From: JAXJSP01 sp036310005
GTDB lineage: Bacteria > Bacillota > Clostridia > Oscillospirales > Acutalibacteraceae
Reading direction: 5' to 3'
DNA length: 64,000 nt
Assembly (NCBI GenBank): GCA_036310005.1
Contig: JAXJSP010000033.1
Coordinates: forward strand, 1 to 64,000
The position numbers and the translations under genes are program-made. The notes beneath the pieces were generated by a model. The model saw only the letters and a program-made list of their open reading frames with translations. It was not told the origin of the DNA and ran no database searches. This document shows positions 9,493 to 20,300 of this stretch, one piece after another. How positions within the stretch are numbered: position 1 is the stretch's first letter; each line of letters begins with the position of its first letter.

Positions 9493-9503
9493 TTATAAAA
9501 TGA

Positions 9504-9539
9504 AAAAAACTATGAAGAAAATTCTTCATAGTTTTTTTT
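9504..9539. terminator. Bidirectional terminator between ponA and the PqqD gene
   Basis: AAAACTATGAAGAA and its complement TTCTTCATAGTTTT form a 14-bp stem with A-tract and T-tract on either side, so it can serve the PBP gene (+) and the convergent operon (-). Confidence 0.85.
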
Positions 9540-9570
9540 ATTATGCTTATATTCTTTTTAATATAGCGCC

Positions 9571-9837
9571 TTACTCTAAAAAGCCTTGTTCGGTTATAAG
9601 GTTTATAAACTTTTCAACGCCTTTTGCGGCAGTATCATCATCAATATTATATTCGTCTTTGAGGGCTTTGATAAGAGCGTCTTTGTCACTTTGCTTGCTT
9701 TCAATTTCACTCCACAAAAAAGCAGAAGTATCATTGAGTATTATTACTCCGCTGTATTTTTTAGCCTCCTCACCGTATACCATAACAATATTTTCGCCTG
9801 CGGCTTTTCTAAGTTTAAAACTCGATTTGATTTTCAT
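9571..9837 (-). CDS. PqqD-like small protein (RiPP recognition element fold)
   Basis: An 88-residue cytoplasmic protein. The pattern VIILNDTSAFLWSEI followed by a helical segment ending in FINLITEQGFLE matches PqqD-family proteins, whose winged-helix fold binds leader peptides of ribosomally made, modified peptides. No radical SAM enzyme, precursor peptide or HPr-kinase-like partner is in the window. Instead it is the last gene of an operon with a cohesin protein and a dockerin hydrolase, starting 11 nt after the cohesin gene stops; GGAGTTG precedes the ATG. PqqD-like proteins are common and often of unknown role, so a link to secretion or modification of its neighbours is only a hypothesis. 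Confidence 0.75.
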   Translation of the reverse strand: MKIKSSFKLRKAAGENIVMVYGEEAKKYSGVIILNDTSAFLWSEIESKQSDKDALIKALKDEYNIDDDTAAKGVEKFINLITEQGFLE

Positions 9838-9848
9838 AAACTCAACTC

Positions 9849-11258
9849 CTAAAACTTGTAATCACGATGCTTTTTGCAAAGCACAATAATTATTATAAAT
9901 AATGTCAGCGAAATTACAGCAAGTGCAACTATCGCTATAATCGCATATAAACTGAAACTTTCATCCGCATTGTCGTGAATCTCAACTGTTTCAACTATGT
10001 TTAAAAAACGCTGTAATGTGTTTTCGGTTGAATGATATAAGTACAGTCCGGCAGAATATTCATCGGCTATTCCGTAAATCAGATAATAGTTTTTATACTG
10101 TTCATCACTGCTTTTCCATGCTTTATAACTTTCGTTGTTAATGCTTATTACCGTTTCGGTAAATCCGTCCGGTACCGCAACCTCGGTAGGCTTGTCTAAT
10201 ACGGTGAGATTTAGTTTCGCGGACGAGAGGACCGAATATTTGTAAAATTCTTTTGCAGCATCGTTATAAACATAAAATGCACATTCGCCGCTGTCGTCTT
10301 GTAAATAAAACAAAGTTAAATCGGTATTCTCGTTGCGCGCTGCGTTACATTCAACATTTCCGTAATACTGGGTTGTAAGCGAAAAGCCCTTAGGTATCAG
10401 TTCTTTGTCAAAATCATTAACGATAGTATATGACTTACTGCCGATTTTTACAACCAAATCTTCATCAGCGTTTGATGGCGTTTCGCTTTCCGACTCACTG
10501 TATGTATCACTTTTAGTGTCTTCGCTTGATACACTTTTTTCTTCCTCTCGATACACGGTAATGCTGTACTCTTTTGTTGTATCTCCGTTTGCGGCGGTAA
10601 CGGTTATAACTCTTTTATTTTCGCCGACTTGCAAATAATCGTCACCGGAAATTTCAACCTTCGCGTCATCGTCTTGCGCTATTGCCGAAACTACAACTTC
10701 ATCAGTCGAGTTAGCAACATATACTTTGTAATCTGATGTATTTGCCGAAAAAGAAGGGGAGAGCGAGCCCGCCGATAATGAAATTGAATGTAAATTTGCA
10801 TTGTCCGACAGGTCTTCATTAATTACGGTTAAAAGGTCGCTCGACTCGGTACAACTCATATAGTTTTCTTCTGTGTCGGTAACCTCGTTTGGCGAAAATG
10901 AAAAATATGTACTGCCTGTACCTATCGCCCTGAAAGTCATTACAATAAGCATATTGCTGTCGGTGTTGGTAGCATCGTATGCAGATAATCTTAATGTTCC
11001 GTCGGACCCGTTCGCGTTTTCGGAAGACACAAATTCAACAACATCCTGATGATAGGTCAAAATACCGTCAACACTTCCTACATTAGCACCTTGTCCGACA
11101 ACATTAACGCTGATAGTTACCGTATCGCCGATATTGATTTTTGTATCGGATATTAAAATATAACTTTTAGCCGATAATTCCGCGCCGGCAGGAATAATAA
11201 GCGTCGCAGCAAGTATTATAATTGCCAAAACAGTACAAATTACAGATTTAATTTTCAT
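9849..11258 (-). CDS. Membrane-anchored cohesin-domain protein
   Basis: A 469-residue exported protein. It has a signal peptide (1-27), a cohesin-like beta-sandwich (about 29-147, with DGILTYHQDVVEF and a conserved F-R-A-I-G strand), a cadherin-like beta-sandwich domain (about 155-238, starting LHSISLSAGSLSPSF and ending YSITVYR), a Ser/Glu-rich linker (240-264), an unassigned domain (about 265-425), a C-terminal membrane helix (about 432-461) and a short basic tail. The cohesin would therefore face outward, tethered to the membrane. It lies 11 nt downstream of a gene whose product carries a dockerin. That the two bind each other is inferred from family knowledge and operon pairing. Confidence 0.8.
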   Translation of the reverse strand: MKIKSVICTVLAIIILAATLIIPAGAELSAKSYILISDTKINIGDTVTISVNVVGQGANVGSVDGILTYHQDVVEFVSSENANGSDGTLRLSAYDATNTDSNMLIVMTFRAIGTGSTYFSFSPNEVTDTEENYMSCTESSDLLTVINEDLSDNANLHSISLSAGSLSPSFSANTSDYKVYVANSTDEVVVSAIAQDDDAKVEISGDDYLQVGENKRVITVTAANGDTTKEYSITVYREEEKSVSSEDTKSDTYSESESETPSNADEDLVVKIGSKSYTIVNDFDKELIPKGFSLTTQYYGNVECNAARNENTDLTLFYLQDDSGECAFYVYNDAAKEFYKYSVLSSAKLNLTVLDKPTEVAVPDGFTETVISINNESYKAWKSSDEQYKNYYLIYGIADEYSAGLYLYHSTENTLQRFLNIVETVEIHDNADESFSLYAIIAIVALAVISLTLFIIIIVLCKKHRDYKF

Positions 11259-11269
11259 TTTAATCTCCT

Positions 11270-13264
11270 TTAAGGTACAAGTTTTGCAGTGCCCAATATA
11301 TGTCGTTGTCCTTTTAATAAGTCTGATGCGGTGATGTGAACTTTCGCATCAGGATCATTTTTATAAGTCTTGTTTATGTCAGCAGCCCAGTAATATGCAC
11401 CGGTCAGTTTTGCGCTGCCTAATATGTGCCTTTGCCCTTTAAGCAAATCAAGCGCGGTAATTCGTCCGTCACCGTTAATATCACCGAGTACTATTAATTT
11501 ATATGTTTTCTTTAAATCAGAGCCCGAATACAGCCTGACTTCATATCCGGTACCGACAATTCCGTTTTTCACTTGGCTGTCGCCCGAGTATACCTTTACT
11601 GTATACGGAGAATTTAATTTTTTAATAAAATCGCTGAGTGAAGTTTGTTCTTCTATACCCGAAATATATGTCGAGCCTACCGAATATGCGGTTTTATTCT
11701 GCTCGGTCGCTTCTTCGTCGGCAATTTCGTTTTCGTTCGGATACGGTCGGTAAACATTCACCGTGTATATCCTCTCAACTCCCGTTTGCGCGGTACATAT
11801 TATATTAAACTTGTTTGATCCGTACTGCAAATTCTTTTTTCCTCTGCCGGAAAATGTAGCGGAAGAATCATAAGCGGTGGCAAGTATGTTCACACTGTCG
11901 CAGTCTTCTTCAACTACTGCTTTGTATGAGTAATTGTATTTGTTAAAACTTTCCGTAAACGAATAACCGCTTATCCATAACTTTTTAACTACATTGTTAT
12001 TACTGCCTTCCGCAGACGGCTTTTTACAAACGTTAGTCGGTAACGAGGAATAAATAGGAATACTGAAAACCAACGCACTGTTGATTAATTCGTTACTGTA
12101 TCCGCTCTTTTGCGATTTTGATTCGTTAAGCGGCGCCATTACATTCGTCATATATTCATGAGTAAACGGATGCTCCGTAACTACATTGAACTTTTCAAAA
12201 TATATGGTGTTTTGCCCGTTATTTATGTAGTTTTCTCCTAAAAACTGTCCGCCGCCGAGTATTGATTTATAAGCAGTGTTCCAGGGCCTCGAATAAGAAC
12301 CCGCGGTTTTTGCATATATAGCACCGTTTGTAATTGCATCCCTGCCGCTGTGAGCGTAAGCGTTTATGTTAAAAAAGTTGTAGTAATTTTCATAACCGGG
12401 CGTGTCACCCCTGCCGAGCGAGTTGCCGGTGGTACCTTGCTCTTGCCGCATTCTTGATGCTAAATGATATGCGCTAACCCCCGATTTTTGTGCCGCCAGT
12501 AAAACACTCGCGGAATATTTTTCCATAAAAGTACCCGATAAAATGTTTTTAACATTTTCTTCGGTTTGCGTGCTTGAATAGGAAAGATTTTCCATGGCAA
12601 AAATATATGTAGTGCTTGATAAATAGTTTCTCGGGTCAATGCAGTATTCAATCGCCTGTTTTGAAGCGGTAATCCAACCGCCCGAGTCGTATACCACAAA
12701 TTCTTTGGTAGTGAAATTGTAGTTTCCTTGCTCATAAGATTTCCATACATCAGAGTAGTATGAGTTTTCTACACAGTTTTGACCGGGTGAACTTTCATTT
12801 TCAATTACATACTCAAAGCTAAACCCTGTCTTGACACCTACAAATTTCCACTTGGGGTAAACGGCGTGCAATCTGCGTAAATATTTTCTGTATTCACTGT
12901 TAAAGCCTTGCTGACTCATCTGCTTTTCAAAATCGGCATCATAATAAACATAATAAAATTGCGCAAAGTCATGCCGACAGTAGCCCTTTGTTCCGTCAGG
13001 CAGAGTAAGGTAATACCAATAAACACCGTTTACATCTTTTTTCTTTGTGTGGTACTGCGCTATAACACCGGCAGAGGGGAGAGTAACAATAATGTCGTAT
13101 GATGTGCCGGGACCTTTTCTGATATTAAGCTCGGATGCAGTAGTCACCGCGATGCCTTCAACTATATCATTGTCCTGATAAGCATCGGCAGTTATCGTAT
13201 CTGAAAAAATCAAAACCGATAACATAACTGAAAAAGAAAGTACAAAAGATATAAGTCCTTTCAA
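11270..13264 (-). CDS. Secreted SH3-GH73-type N-acetylglucosaminidase with C-terminal dockerin
   Basis: A 664-residue exported cell-wall hydrolase. After a signal peptide (1-28) come a bacterial SH3 domain (about 36-105), a glucosaminidase domain of the GH73/LytB type (about 225-360, with probable catalytic Glu275 in RMRQEQGTTG), a cadherin-like sandwich (about 427-507), a small beta-rich module (about 525-592) and a type I dockerin (594-664). The first dockerin loop, DINGDGRITALD, is canonical; the second is irregular. The start is TTG 13264 behind GGGAGGTG; an overlapping ATG at 13268 is out of frame. It is the first gene of a three-gene operon behind a full-consensus promoter. The predicted role is peptidoglycan cleavage while docked on a cohesin scaffold. 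Confidence 0.85.
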   Translation of the reverse strand: MKGLISFVLSFSVMLSVLIFSDTITADAYQDNDIVEGIAVTTASELNIRKGPGTSYDIIVTLPSAGVIAQYHTKKKDVNGVYWYYLTLPDGTKGYCRHDFAQFYYVYYDADFEKQMSQQGFNSEYRKYLRRLHAVYPKWKFVGVKTGFSFEYVIENESSPGQNCVENSYYSDVWKSYEQGNYNFTTKEFVVYDSGGWITASKQAIEYCIDPRNYLSSTTYIFAMENLSYSSTQTEENVKNILSGTFMEKYSASVLLAAQKSGVSAYHLASRMRQEQGTTGNSLGRGDTPGYENYYNFFNINAYAHSGRDAITNGAIYAKTAGSYSRPWNTAYKSILGGGQFLGENYINNGQNTIYFEKFNVVTEHPFTHEYMTNVMAPLNESKSQKSGYSNELINSALVFSIPIYSSLPTNVCKKPSAEGSNNNVVKKLWISGYSFTESFNKYNYSYKAVVEEDCDSVNILATAYDSSATFSGRGKKNLQYGSNKFNIICTAQTGVERIYTVNVYRPYPNENEIADEEATEQNKTAYSVGSTYISGIEEQTSLSDFIKKLNSPYTVKVYSGDSQVKNGIVGTGYEVRLYSGSDLKKTYKLIVLGDINGDGRITALDLLKGQRHILGSAKLTGAYYWAADINKTYKNDPDAKVHITASDLLKGQRHILGTAKLVP

Positions 13265-13296
13265 TCATACACCTCCCTTAACACAATATTATAATA

Positions 13297-13325
13297 ATTA
13301 TATAATAGCGGCGAAAAAATGTCAA
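13297..13325 (-). promoter_or_regulatory. Consensus promoter of the GH73-cohesin-PqqD operon
   Basis: Minus strand TTGACA (13320-13325), exactly 17 nt, then TATAAT (13297-13302). Both hexamers match the vegetative consensus perfectly. It lies about 30 nt upstream of the TTG start and points away from rpoB. Confidence 0.8.
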
Positions 13326-13390
13326 TATTGTAACTTTTTGCAAAGCGATGTCAAATTGAGGAAAAAATTAAAAATATACAAAAATAATTG

Positions 13391-13557
13391 TTGACAACCC
13401 TTGACATTAGTGATAGTATTATAGAATGTATAAAAATGGGCGCTTTTGCACTTTACGGAACAAAAAATCAGCAATATTTTAAAGTTACCTAAAGGTAAAA
13501 GTAACCGGTTTAGAAACTGTCAAAGGCAGTTAATATAAGAAGGAGTGATTAAAGCCA
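13391..13557 (+). promoter_or_regulatory. rpoBC promoter region and leader
   Basis: Two overlapping TTGACA boxes occur at 13391 and 13401. The first has TAGTAT 17 nt later (13414-13419); the second has TAGAAT at 13422-13427 with a short 15-nt spacer. The following leader of about 120 nt contains a dyad GTTACC/GGTAAC-like segment near 13485-13510 that could form a small hairpin. AGGAGTGA precedes rpoB at a rather long 12-nt spacing. No open reading frame is present between 13265 and 13557. Confidence 0.5.
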
Positions 13558-16500
13558 ATGGTGAAAGTTAAAGATGTCCGCCTCGGCAACAATGTCCGCA
13601 AGAGTTTTTCAAAAATCAATGAAGTTTTGGACTTGCCAAATCTTATTGAAATTCAAAAGAACTCTTATGAATGGTTCCTTACAAAGGGACTCAGAGAGGT
13701 TTTTGACGACATGTCTTCCATCACCGATTATTCGGGTAATCTTGTTCTCAGTTTTATTGATTATAAATTAGAGGACAAACCGAAGTATTCTGTCACAGAA
13801 TGTAAACAACGTGACACAACATACGCTGCACCGATGAGAGTCAAAGCACAACTTCTCAATAAGGAAACAGGCGAAATTAAAGAAAGTGAAGTGTTTATCG
13901 GCGATTTTCCGTTGATGACTGAATCGGGTACATTTGTAATCAATGGTGCAGAACGAGTTATTGTATCACAACTTGTACGTTCTCCGGGTGTTTATTTTGA
14001 TATGGAAGTTGACAAGTCAGGCAGAAAACTTTTCTCGTCAACAATCATTCCTAACAGAGGCGCATGGTTAGAATGTGAAACCGACCAAAGCGAAGTACTC
14101 TATGTAAGAATTGATAAAAACAGAAAAATTCCTCTTTCGGTATTTATTCGTTCGCTCGGTGTATTCACTCGCACCGATATGACAAACGAAGAAATGGTTG
14201 AACTGCTTGGTGAAGATTCAAGACTTAATAATACTTTCGAGAAAGATACCACAACTAATGTTGAGGAAGCCTTGCTTGAAGTATATAAGAAACTTCGTCC
14301 GGGCGAACCGTTTACAAAAGAGGGTGCTGCCGCACATATTTATAACCTTTTCTTTGATCCGCACAGATATGATATGTCAAATGTCGGACGCTATAAATAT
14401 AATAAGAAATTATGTCTTTCGGCACGCTTGGCAGATAAGAAATTAGCCCGCCCCGTTGTAAATCCCGCTACCGGCGAAATTTTAGCGGAAGCAGGCGAGG
14501 TAGTTTCTAAGGACAAGGCGATTGAACTTGAAAACGCAGGCGTTAAAGAGGCTTATGTAACCGTTACAGAAAACGACGGTACATCTTACGAGGTTAAGAT
14601 TCTCTCTAACAATATGGTTGACCTTAAAAACTTCGTAAGCGAAGATGTATATAATGCAGTTAAAGAAAACATCAAAGAGCGCGTTTGCTATTCGGTAATT
14701 ACCGAAATATCAGAGCAAGAGTTAAGCGACGAAGAATTAATCGAAACCTTGCTTGAGCGTTCAGGTGAACTTTGCCCCAATAATATCACTTTAGACGACA
14801 TTTTCGCGTCAATGAACTATTTTATCGGCTTGACTAAAGAAATCGGATGCACCGACGACATTGACCATTTAGGCAACCGTCGTATTCGTTGCGTCGGCGA
14901 ACTTTTGCAAAATCAGTTCAGAATCGGTTTTGCAAGAATGGAAAGAGTTATCCGCGAAAAAATGTCTTTGCAAAATCAGGACACGGATGTTATTACTCCG
15001 CAGAGTTTAATCAACATTCGTCCTGTCGTTGCCGCAATTAAAGAATTTTTCGGTTCTTCTCCGTTATCACAGTTTATGGACCAGACAAACCCGCTTTCCG
15101 AATTGACTCATAAGCGCCGCTTGTCAGCACTCGGACCGGGCGGTCTTTCAAGAGACCGTGCAGGATTTGAAGTTCGTGACGTTCACTACACACATTACGG
15201 TCGTATGTGTCCTATTGAAACACCTGAAGGACCTAACATCGGTCTTATTTCATATCTTGCTACTTATGCTCGCATTAACGAGTATGGCTTCATTGAAGCA
15301 CCTTTCAGAAAGGTAGATAAAGAAAATCAGCGAGTATTGGACGAAGTAGTCTATATGACTGCGGACTGCGAAGATGATTACATTGTTGCACAGGCAAATA
15401 CTCCGCTTGATGAGGAAGGCAGATTTAAAAGAGATACCGTAACCGCAAGATACCGCGACGAGTTCGTTGAGGTTAAAAACGACGAAGTTGACTTTATGGA
15501 CGTATCGCCTAAGATGGTAGTATCCGTTGCAACAGCCATGATTCCGTTCCTTGAAAACGACGATACAAACCGTGCGTTAATGGGCTCTAACATGCAAAAA
15601 CAGGCAGTACCGCTGCTTAAAACCGAATCTCCTATTGTAGGTACAGGTATGGAGTACCAGGCGGCTGTTGACTCAGGCGTAGTTGTTCTTGCCAAACGCG
15701 CAGGTACAGTTGTTTCATCAAGCGCTGATGTAATTGAAATTCAAGCAGACGAAAACGGAGAAATTGATAAATATGAACTTATCAAATTCCTGCGTTCTAA
15801 CCATACAACCTGTATTAACCAGAAACCTATCGTAGATGTAGGCCAGCACGTGCTTGCTAAAGAAGTTATCGCAGACGGTCCTGCTACCTGCAACGGTGAA
15901 ATTTCATTAGGTAAAAATGCTCTTATCGGATTTATGACTTGGGAAGGTTATAACTACGAGGACGCGGTATTATTAAATGAAAGAGTTGTAAGAGAAGATG
16001 TGTTCACTTCGGTCCACATCGAGGAATATGAACTTGAATCAAGAGATACAAAACTCGGACCGGAAGATATTACCCGCGACATTCCGAACGTTGGTGAAGA
16101 TGCCCTAAAAGACCTTGATGAAAGAGGTATTATCCGCATCGGTGCCGAGGTTAGAGCAGGCGATATACTTGTAGGTAAGGTAACTCCTAAGGGAGAAACC
16201 GAACTTACAGCCGAAGAAAGACTCTTAAGAGCAATTTTCGGTGAAAAGGCAAGAGAAGTAAGAGATACTTCACTCAGAGTACCTCACGGTGAATACGGTA
16301 CCGTAATTGATGTAAATGTATTCACAAGAGAAAATTCAAGCGAATTAAGCCCCGGAGTAAACTGCGTAGTTCGTTGCTATATTGCTCAAAAGAGAAAGAT
16401 TTCAGTCGGCGATAAAATGGCAGGCCGACACGGTAATAAGGGTGTCGTATCAAGAATTTTACCGCAGGAAGATATGCCTTTCTTGCCGGACGGAAGACCT

Positions 16501-17310
16501 CTTGATATCGTGTTGAACCCGCTCGGCGTTCCTTCCCGTATGAATATCGGACAGGTACTTGAAGTACATCTCGGTATGGCGGCAAAGGCGCTCGGCTGGA
16601 AAGTCTGCACTCCTGTATTTGACGGTGCGCACGAACAGGATATCAGAGAAATGTTTAAAATGGCAGGTATGCGTGAAGACGGTAAAACAGAACTTTACGA
16701 CGGAAGAACAGGTGAAAAGTTCGATAACCCCGTAACAGTCGGATATATGTATTACCTTAAATTGCATCACCTTGTTGACGATAAGATTCATGCCCGTTCA
16801 ACAGGACCTTACTCACTTGTGACACAACAGCCTCTCGGCGGTAAGGCACAGTTCGGCGGTCAGCGTTTCGGTGAGATGGAAGTTTGGGCGCTCGAAGCAT
16901 ACGGTGCCGCTTACACCTTGCAGGAAATTCTTACAATTAAATCGGACGATGTCGTAGGTCGTGTTAAAACTTATGAGGCAATCGTCAAAGGACAAAATGT
17001 TCCTAAACCGGGTATTCCGGAATCATTCAGAGTACTTGTAAAAGAACTTCAGTCTCTCGGCCTTGATATTAAAGTGCTTGATAAATACAACGAAGAAATC
17101 GACTTAAAGCAAAACTTTGATGACGATTATCTGCTTGTAAAAGCACCAGAAAACGATGCTGAGTTTAAAGAAGAAACAGTAGCAGATAACCTTGACGGTT
17201 TCGGTCTTGAAGATGAGAACGGTGAGGCTATTGAAGAAATAATAGACGATGAATATCAAAATGATGAATATTTAGATTATGATGTTCAAGATGATTATGA
17301 TGCACAATAA
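13558..17310 (+). CDS. rpoB: RNA polymerase beta subunit
   Basis: Core RNA polymerase subunit of 1250 residues. The rifampicin-site segment reads [16 protein letters not shown] followed by [14 protein letters not shown], i.e. the sensitive-type sequence without known resistance changes. The [12 protein letters not shown] active-site region and the C-terminal clamp segment [19 protein letters not shown] are intact. After the canonical end there is a strongly acidic tail of about 45 residues (rich in Asp/Glu/Tyr). It is co-transcribed with rpoC, 13 nt downstream. Unlike the common arrangement, rplJ-rplL are not upstream but about 31 kb away. Confidence 0.98.
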   Translation: MVKVKDVRLGNNVRKSFSKINEVLDLPNLIEIQKNSYEWFLTKGLREVFDDMSSITDYSGNLVLSFIDYKLEDKPKYSVTECKQRDTTYAAPMRVKAQLLNKETGEIKESEVFIGDFPLMTESGTFVINGAERVIVSQLVRSPGVYFDMEVDKSGRKLFSSTIIPNRGAWLECETDQSEVLYVRIDKNRKIPLSVFIRSLGVFTRTDMTNEEMVELLGEDSRLNNTFEKDTTTNVEEALLEVYKKLRPGEPFTKEGAAAHIYNLFFDPHRYDMSNVGRYKYNKKLCLSARLADKKLARPVVNPATGEILAEAGEVVSKDKAIELENAGVKEAYVTVTENDGTSYEVKILSNNMVDLKNFVSEDVYNAVKENIKERVCYSVITEISEQELSDEELIETLLERSGELCPNNITLDDIFASMNYFIGLTKEIGCTDDIDHLGNRRIRCVGELLQNQFRIGFARMERVIREKMSLQNQDTDVITPQSLINIRPVVAAIKEFFGSSPLSQFMDQTNPLSELTHKRRLSALGPGGLSRDRAGFEVRDVHYTHYGRMCPIETPEGPNIGLISYLATYARINEYGFIEAPFRKVDKENQRVLDEVVYMTADCEDDYIVAQANTPLDEEGRFKRDTVTARYRDEFVEVKNDEVDFMDVSPKMVVSVATAMIPFLENDDTNRALMGSNMQKQAVPLLKTESPIVGTGMEYQAAVDSGVVVLAKRAGTVVSSSADVIEIQADENGEIDKYELIKFLRSNHTTCINQKPIVDVGQHVLAKEVIADGPATCNGEISLGKNALIGFMTWEGYNYEDAVLLNERVVREDVFTSVHIEEYELESRDTKLGPEDITRDIPNVGEDALKDLDERGIIRIGAEVRAGDILVGKVTPKGETELTAEERLLRAIFGEKAREVRDTSLRVPHGEYGTVIDVNVFTRENSSELSPGVNCVVRCYIAQKRKISVGDKMAGRHGNKGVVSRILPQEDMPFLPDGRPLDIVLNPLGVPSRMNIGQVLEVHLGMAAKALGWKVCTPVFDGAHEQDIREMFKMAGMREDGKTELYDGRTGEKFDNPVTVGYMYYLKLHHLVDDKIHARSTGPYSLVTQQPLGGKAQFGGQRFGEMEVWALEAYGAAYTLQEILTIKSDDVVGRVKTYEAIVKGQNVPKPGIPESFRVLVKELQSLGLDIKVLDKYNEEIDLKQNFDDDYLLVKAPENDAEFKEETVADNLDGFGLEDENGEAIEEIIDDEYQNDEYLDYDVQDDYDAQ

Positions 17311-17323
17311 GGAGGAGTAAACA

Positions 17324-20300
17324 ATGGAATTTAATGAATTTGAATCTATAAAAATTGGTCTTGCTTCCCCTGAACAGATTAGGTCTTGGTCATACGGTGA
17401 AGTCACAAAACCCGAAACAATCAACTACCGTACTTTAAAACCGGAGCGTGACGGTCTTTACTGCGAACGCATTTTCGGACCTCAAAAGGACTGGGAATGT
17501 CACTGCGGTAAATATAAACGCATTCGTTTTAAAGGTAAAGTGTGCGAAAGATGCGGTGTTGAAGTAACACGCGCAAAAGTGCGCAGAGAAAGAATGGGTT
17601 CTATTGAACTTGCAGCCCCCGTTTCACACATTTGGTATTACAAAACAATTCCCTCAAGAATGGGACTCATTCTTGATGTTACCCCAAGAGTATTAGAACA
17701 GGTACTTTACTTTACTTCATATATCGTAATCGATCCGGGCTCAACCCCGCTTGAGAAAAAACAACTTTTAAGCGAAACCGAGTACAGAGATTATAAAGAA
17801 AAATATGAAGACGATTTCAGAGCAGGTATGGGCGCTGAAGCCATTCAAGAACTGCTCGCTGAAATTGATATTGACGCACTCTGTGCTGAACTTAAAGAAG
17901 CATTAGAAGACGCAAACGGACAAAAAAGAGTTCGCTTGCTGAAAAGACTTGAAGTTGCAGACGCTTTCCGTATTTCCGGTAATCGCCCTGAGTGGATGAT
18001 TATGAACGTAATTCCTGTAATTCCGCCGGATTTACGCCCGATGGTACAACTTGACGGCGGCAGATTTGCCACTTCGGACTTAAACGACCTTTACAGACGC
18101 GTTATTAACCGTAATAACCGCCTTAAAAGACTTTTGGAACTCGGCGCTCCCGATATTATCGTCAGAAATGAAAAGCGTATGCTCCAGGAAGCAGTAGACG
18201 CACTTATCGACAACGGAAGACGCGGCAGAGTAGTTACAGGTCCTAATAACCGCGCTTTGAAATCACTTTCCGATATGCTTAAAGGTAAGCAGGGACGTTT
18301 CCGTCAGAACTTACTCGGTAAGCGTGTCGATTATTCGGGGCGTTCGGTTATCGTAGTAGGTCCTGAACTTAAAATGTACCAATGCGGTTTGCCGAAAGAA
18401 ATGGCAATTGAACTTTTCAAACCTTTTGTTATGAAGCGTTTGGTAGAAACAAAGGTTGCTACCAATATCAAAACTGCCCGTAAAATGGTAGAAAGACTTC
18501 GCGACGAGGTCTGGGATGCTCTTGAAGTTGTTATCAAAGAACATCCGGTTCTTTTAAACCGTGCGCCTACACTTCACAGACTCGGTATTCAGGCGTTTGA
18601 GCCTGTCTTGGTAGAAGGCAGAGCAATTAAACTTCATCCGCTTGTTTGTACAGCCTACAATGCCGACTTCGACGGTGACCAGATGGCAGTACACGTACCT
18701 CTCTCTGCAGAGGCACAGGCAGAAGCAAGATTTTTAATGCTCGCTGCAAACAACCTTCTTAAACCTTCGGACGGAAAACCTGTCTGCGTTCCTACACAGG
18801 ATATGATTTTAGGTTCTTACTACTTAACTCTCGTTAAGTTTGATGAGCCCGGTGTCGGAAAAGTCTTTAGAAATAAAGAAGAAGCAATCATGGCTTATGA
18901 CAGTAAATCTGTCGGCTTACATTCACCTATTAAAGTCAGAATGACAGGCGAAGTAAACGGACGCACTGTATCAAGAATTATTGATTGTACAGTAGGTTTC
19001 CTTATTTTCAATGAGTCTATCCCGCAAGATTTAGGTTTTGTCAGCAGAGAGGAAGGACATGAATTTGACCTCGAAATCTGCTTTAAAAAGTCAAATCCCG
19101 AAAAAGCAAACATTGAATGTGAAGAAGATGTTATTCAGAACAAAGTCGGCAAAAAGGTGCTCGGTAAAATTATTGATAAATGCATTAAAAAGCACGGTAC
19201 TTCAGAGTCGGCAATAGTTCTTGATATGATTAAAGAAAAAGGTTATAAGTACTCTACTAAGGGTGCTATTACCGTTGCAGTCTGCGATGCTATTATTCCG
19301 CCTCAGAAGGCTGAATATATCGAACAGGCAGAGGCTACAATCAATGTAATCAATGACAATTTCGAACAAGGTCTTTTAACTAATGAAGAAAGATATAATT
19401 TAGTTATCAAAGCCTGGAACGAGGCAACCGATAAGGTTTCCGATGCACTTCAGGTAAACCTTGATGATTACAACCCGATTTATATGATGGCTGACTCAGG
19501 CGCGCGCGGTTCTATGAACCAGATTCGTCAGTTAGCAGGTATGCGTGGTCTTATTGCCAATACCTCGGGCAGAACAATCGAAGTTCCGATTCGTTCTAAT
19601 TACCGTGAAGGACTTAACGTACTTGAGTACTTTATTTCTTCTCGCGGTGCGAGAAAAGGTCTTGCGGATACAGCACTCAGAACCGCTGACTCAGGTTATC
19701 TTACAAGAAGACTTGTCGATGTATCACAGGATGTCATCATCCGTGAGGATGACTGCCATACAACCGAAGGCTTGACAGTTTCCGACATTTATGAAGGTAA
19801 ACAACTTATTGAGCCTATCAGTGAAAGACTTCTCGGCAGATATCTGCTCGAGCCTGTTAAGGATGAAAACGGAAATATTATTGTCGATGTTGATAAGATG
19901 ATGACCGATGAAGATGCGGAAGCAATCATTAATGCCGGCATCAAAGAGGTTAAAATTCGTTCAATTCTCGGATGTAAAGCAAGTCACGGCGTTTGCCGTA
20001 AATGTTACGGTTCTAACCTTTCAAACGGTTTGCCCGTTACAATCGGCGAAGCAGTCGGTATTATTGCCGCTCAGTCAATCGGTGAGCCGGGTACACAGCT
20101 TACAATGAGAACATTCCATACCGGCGGTATCGCAAACGCAGAAGATATTACCCAAGGTTTGCCGCGTGTCGAAGAATTATTTGAAGCACGCAGACCGAAG
20201 AGATTCTGCTTCTTGAGTGAAATTGACGGTATTGTCAGACTTGATGAGTCAAAGCGTTACAGAGAAATCTATGTTGTAAATCAAGACGGAGAAGAAAAGA

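Noticed and set aside
9493..9570. Small precursor peptide for the PqqD-like protein
   Set aside because: The gap holds only the bidirectional terminator; no short frame with a ribosome binding site is seen.
14990..15160. Rifampicin-resistance changes in rpoB and streptomycin changes in rpsL
   Set aside because: The rifampicin region and both critical S12 lysines are wild type.
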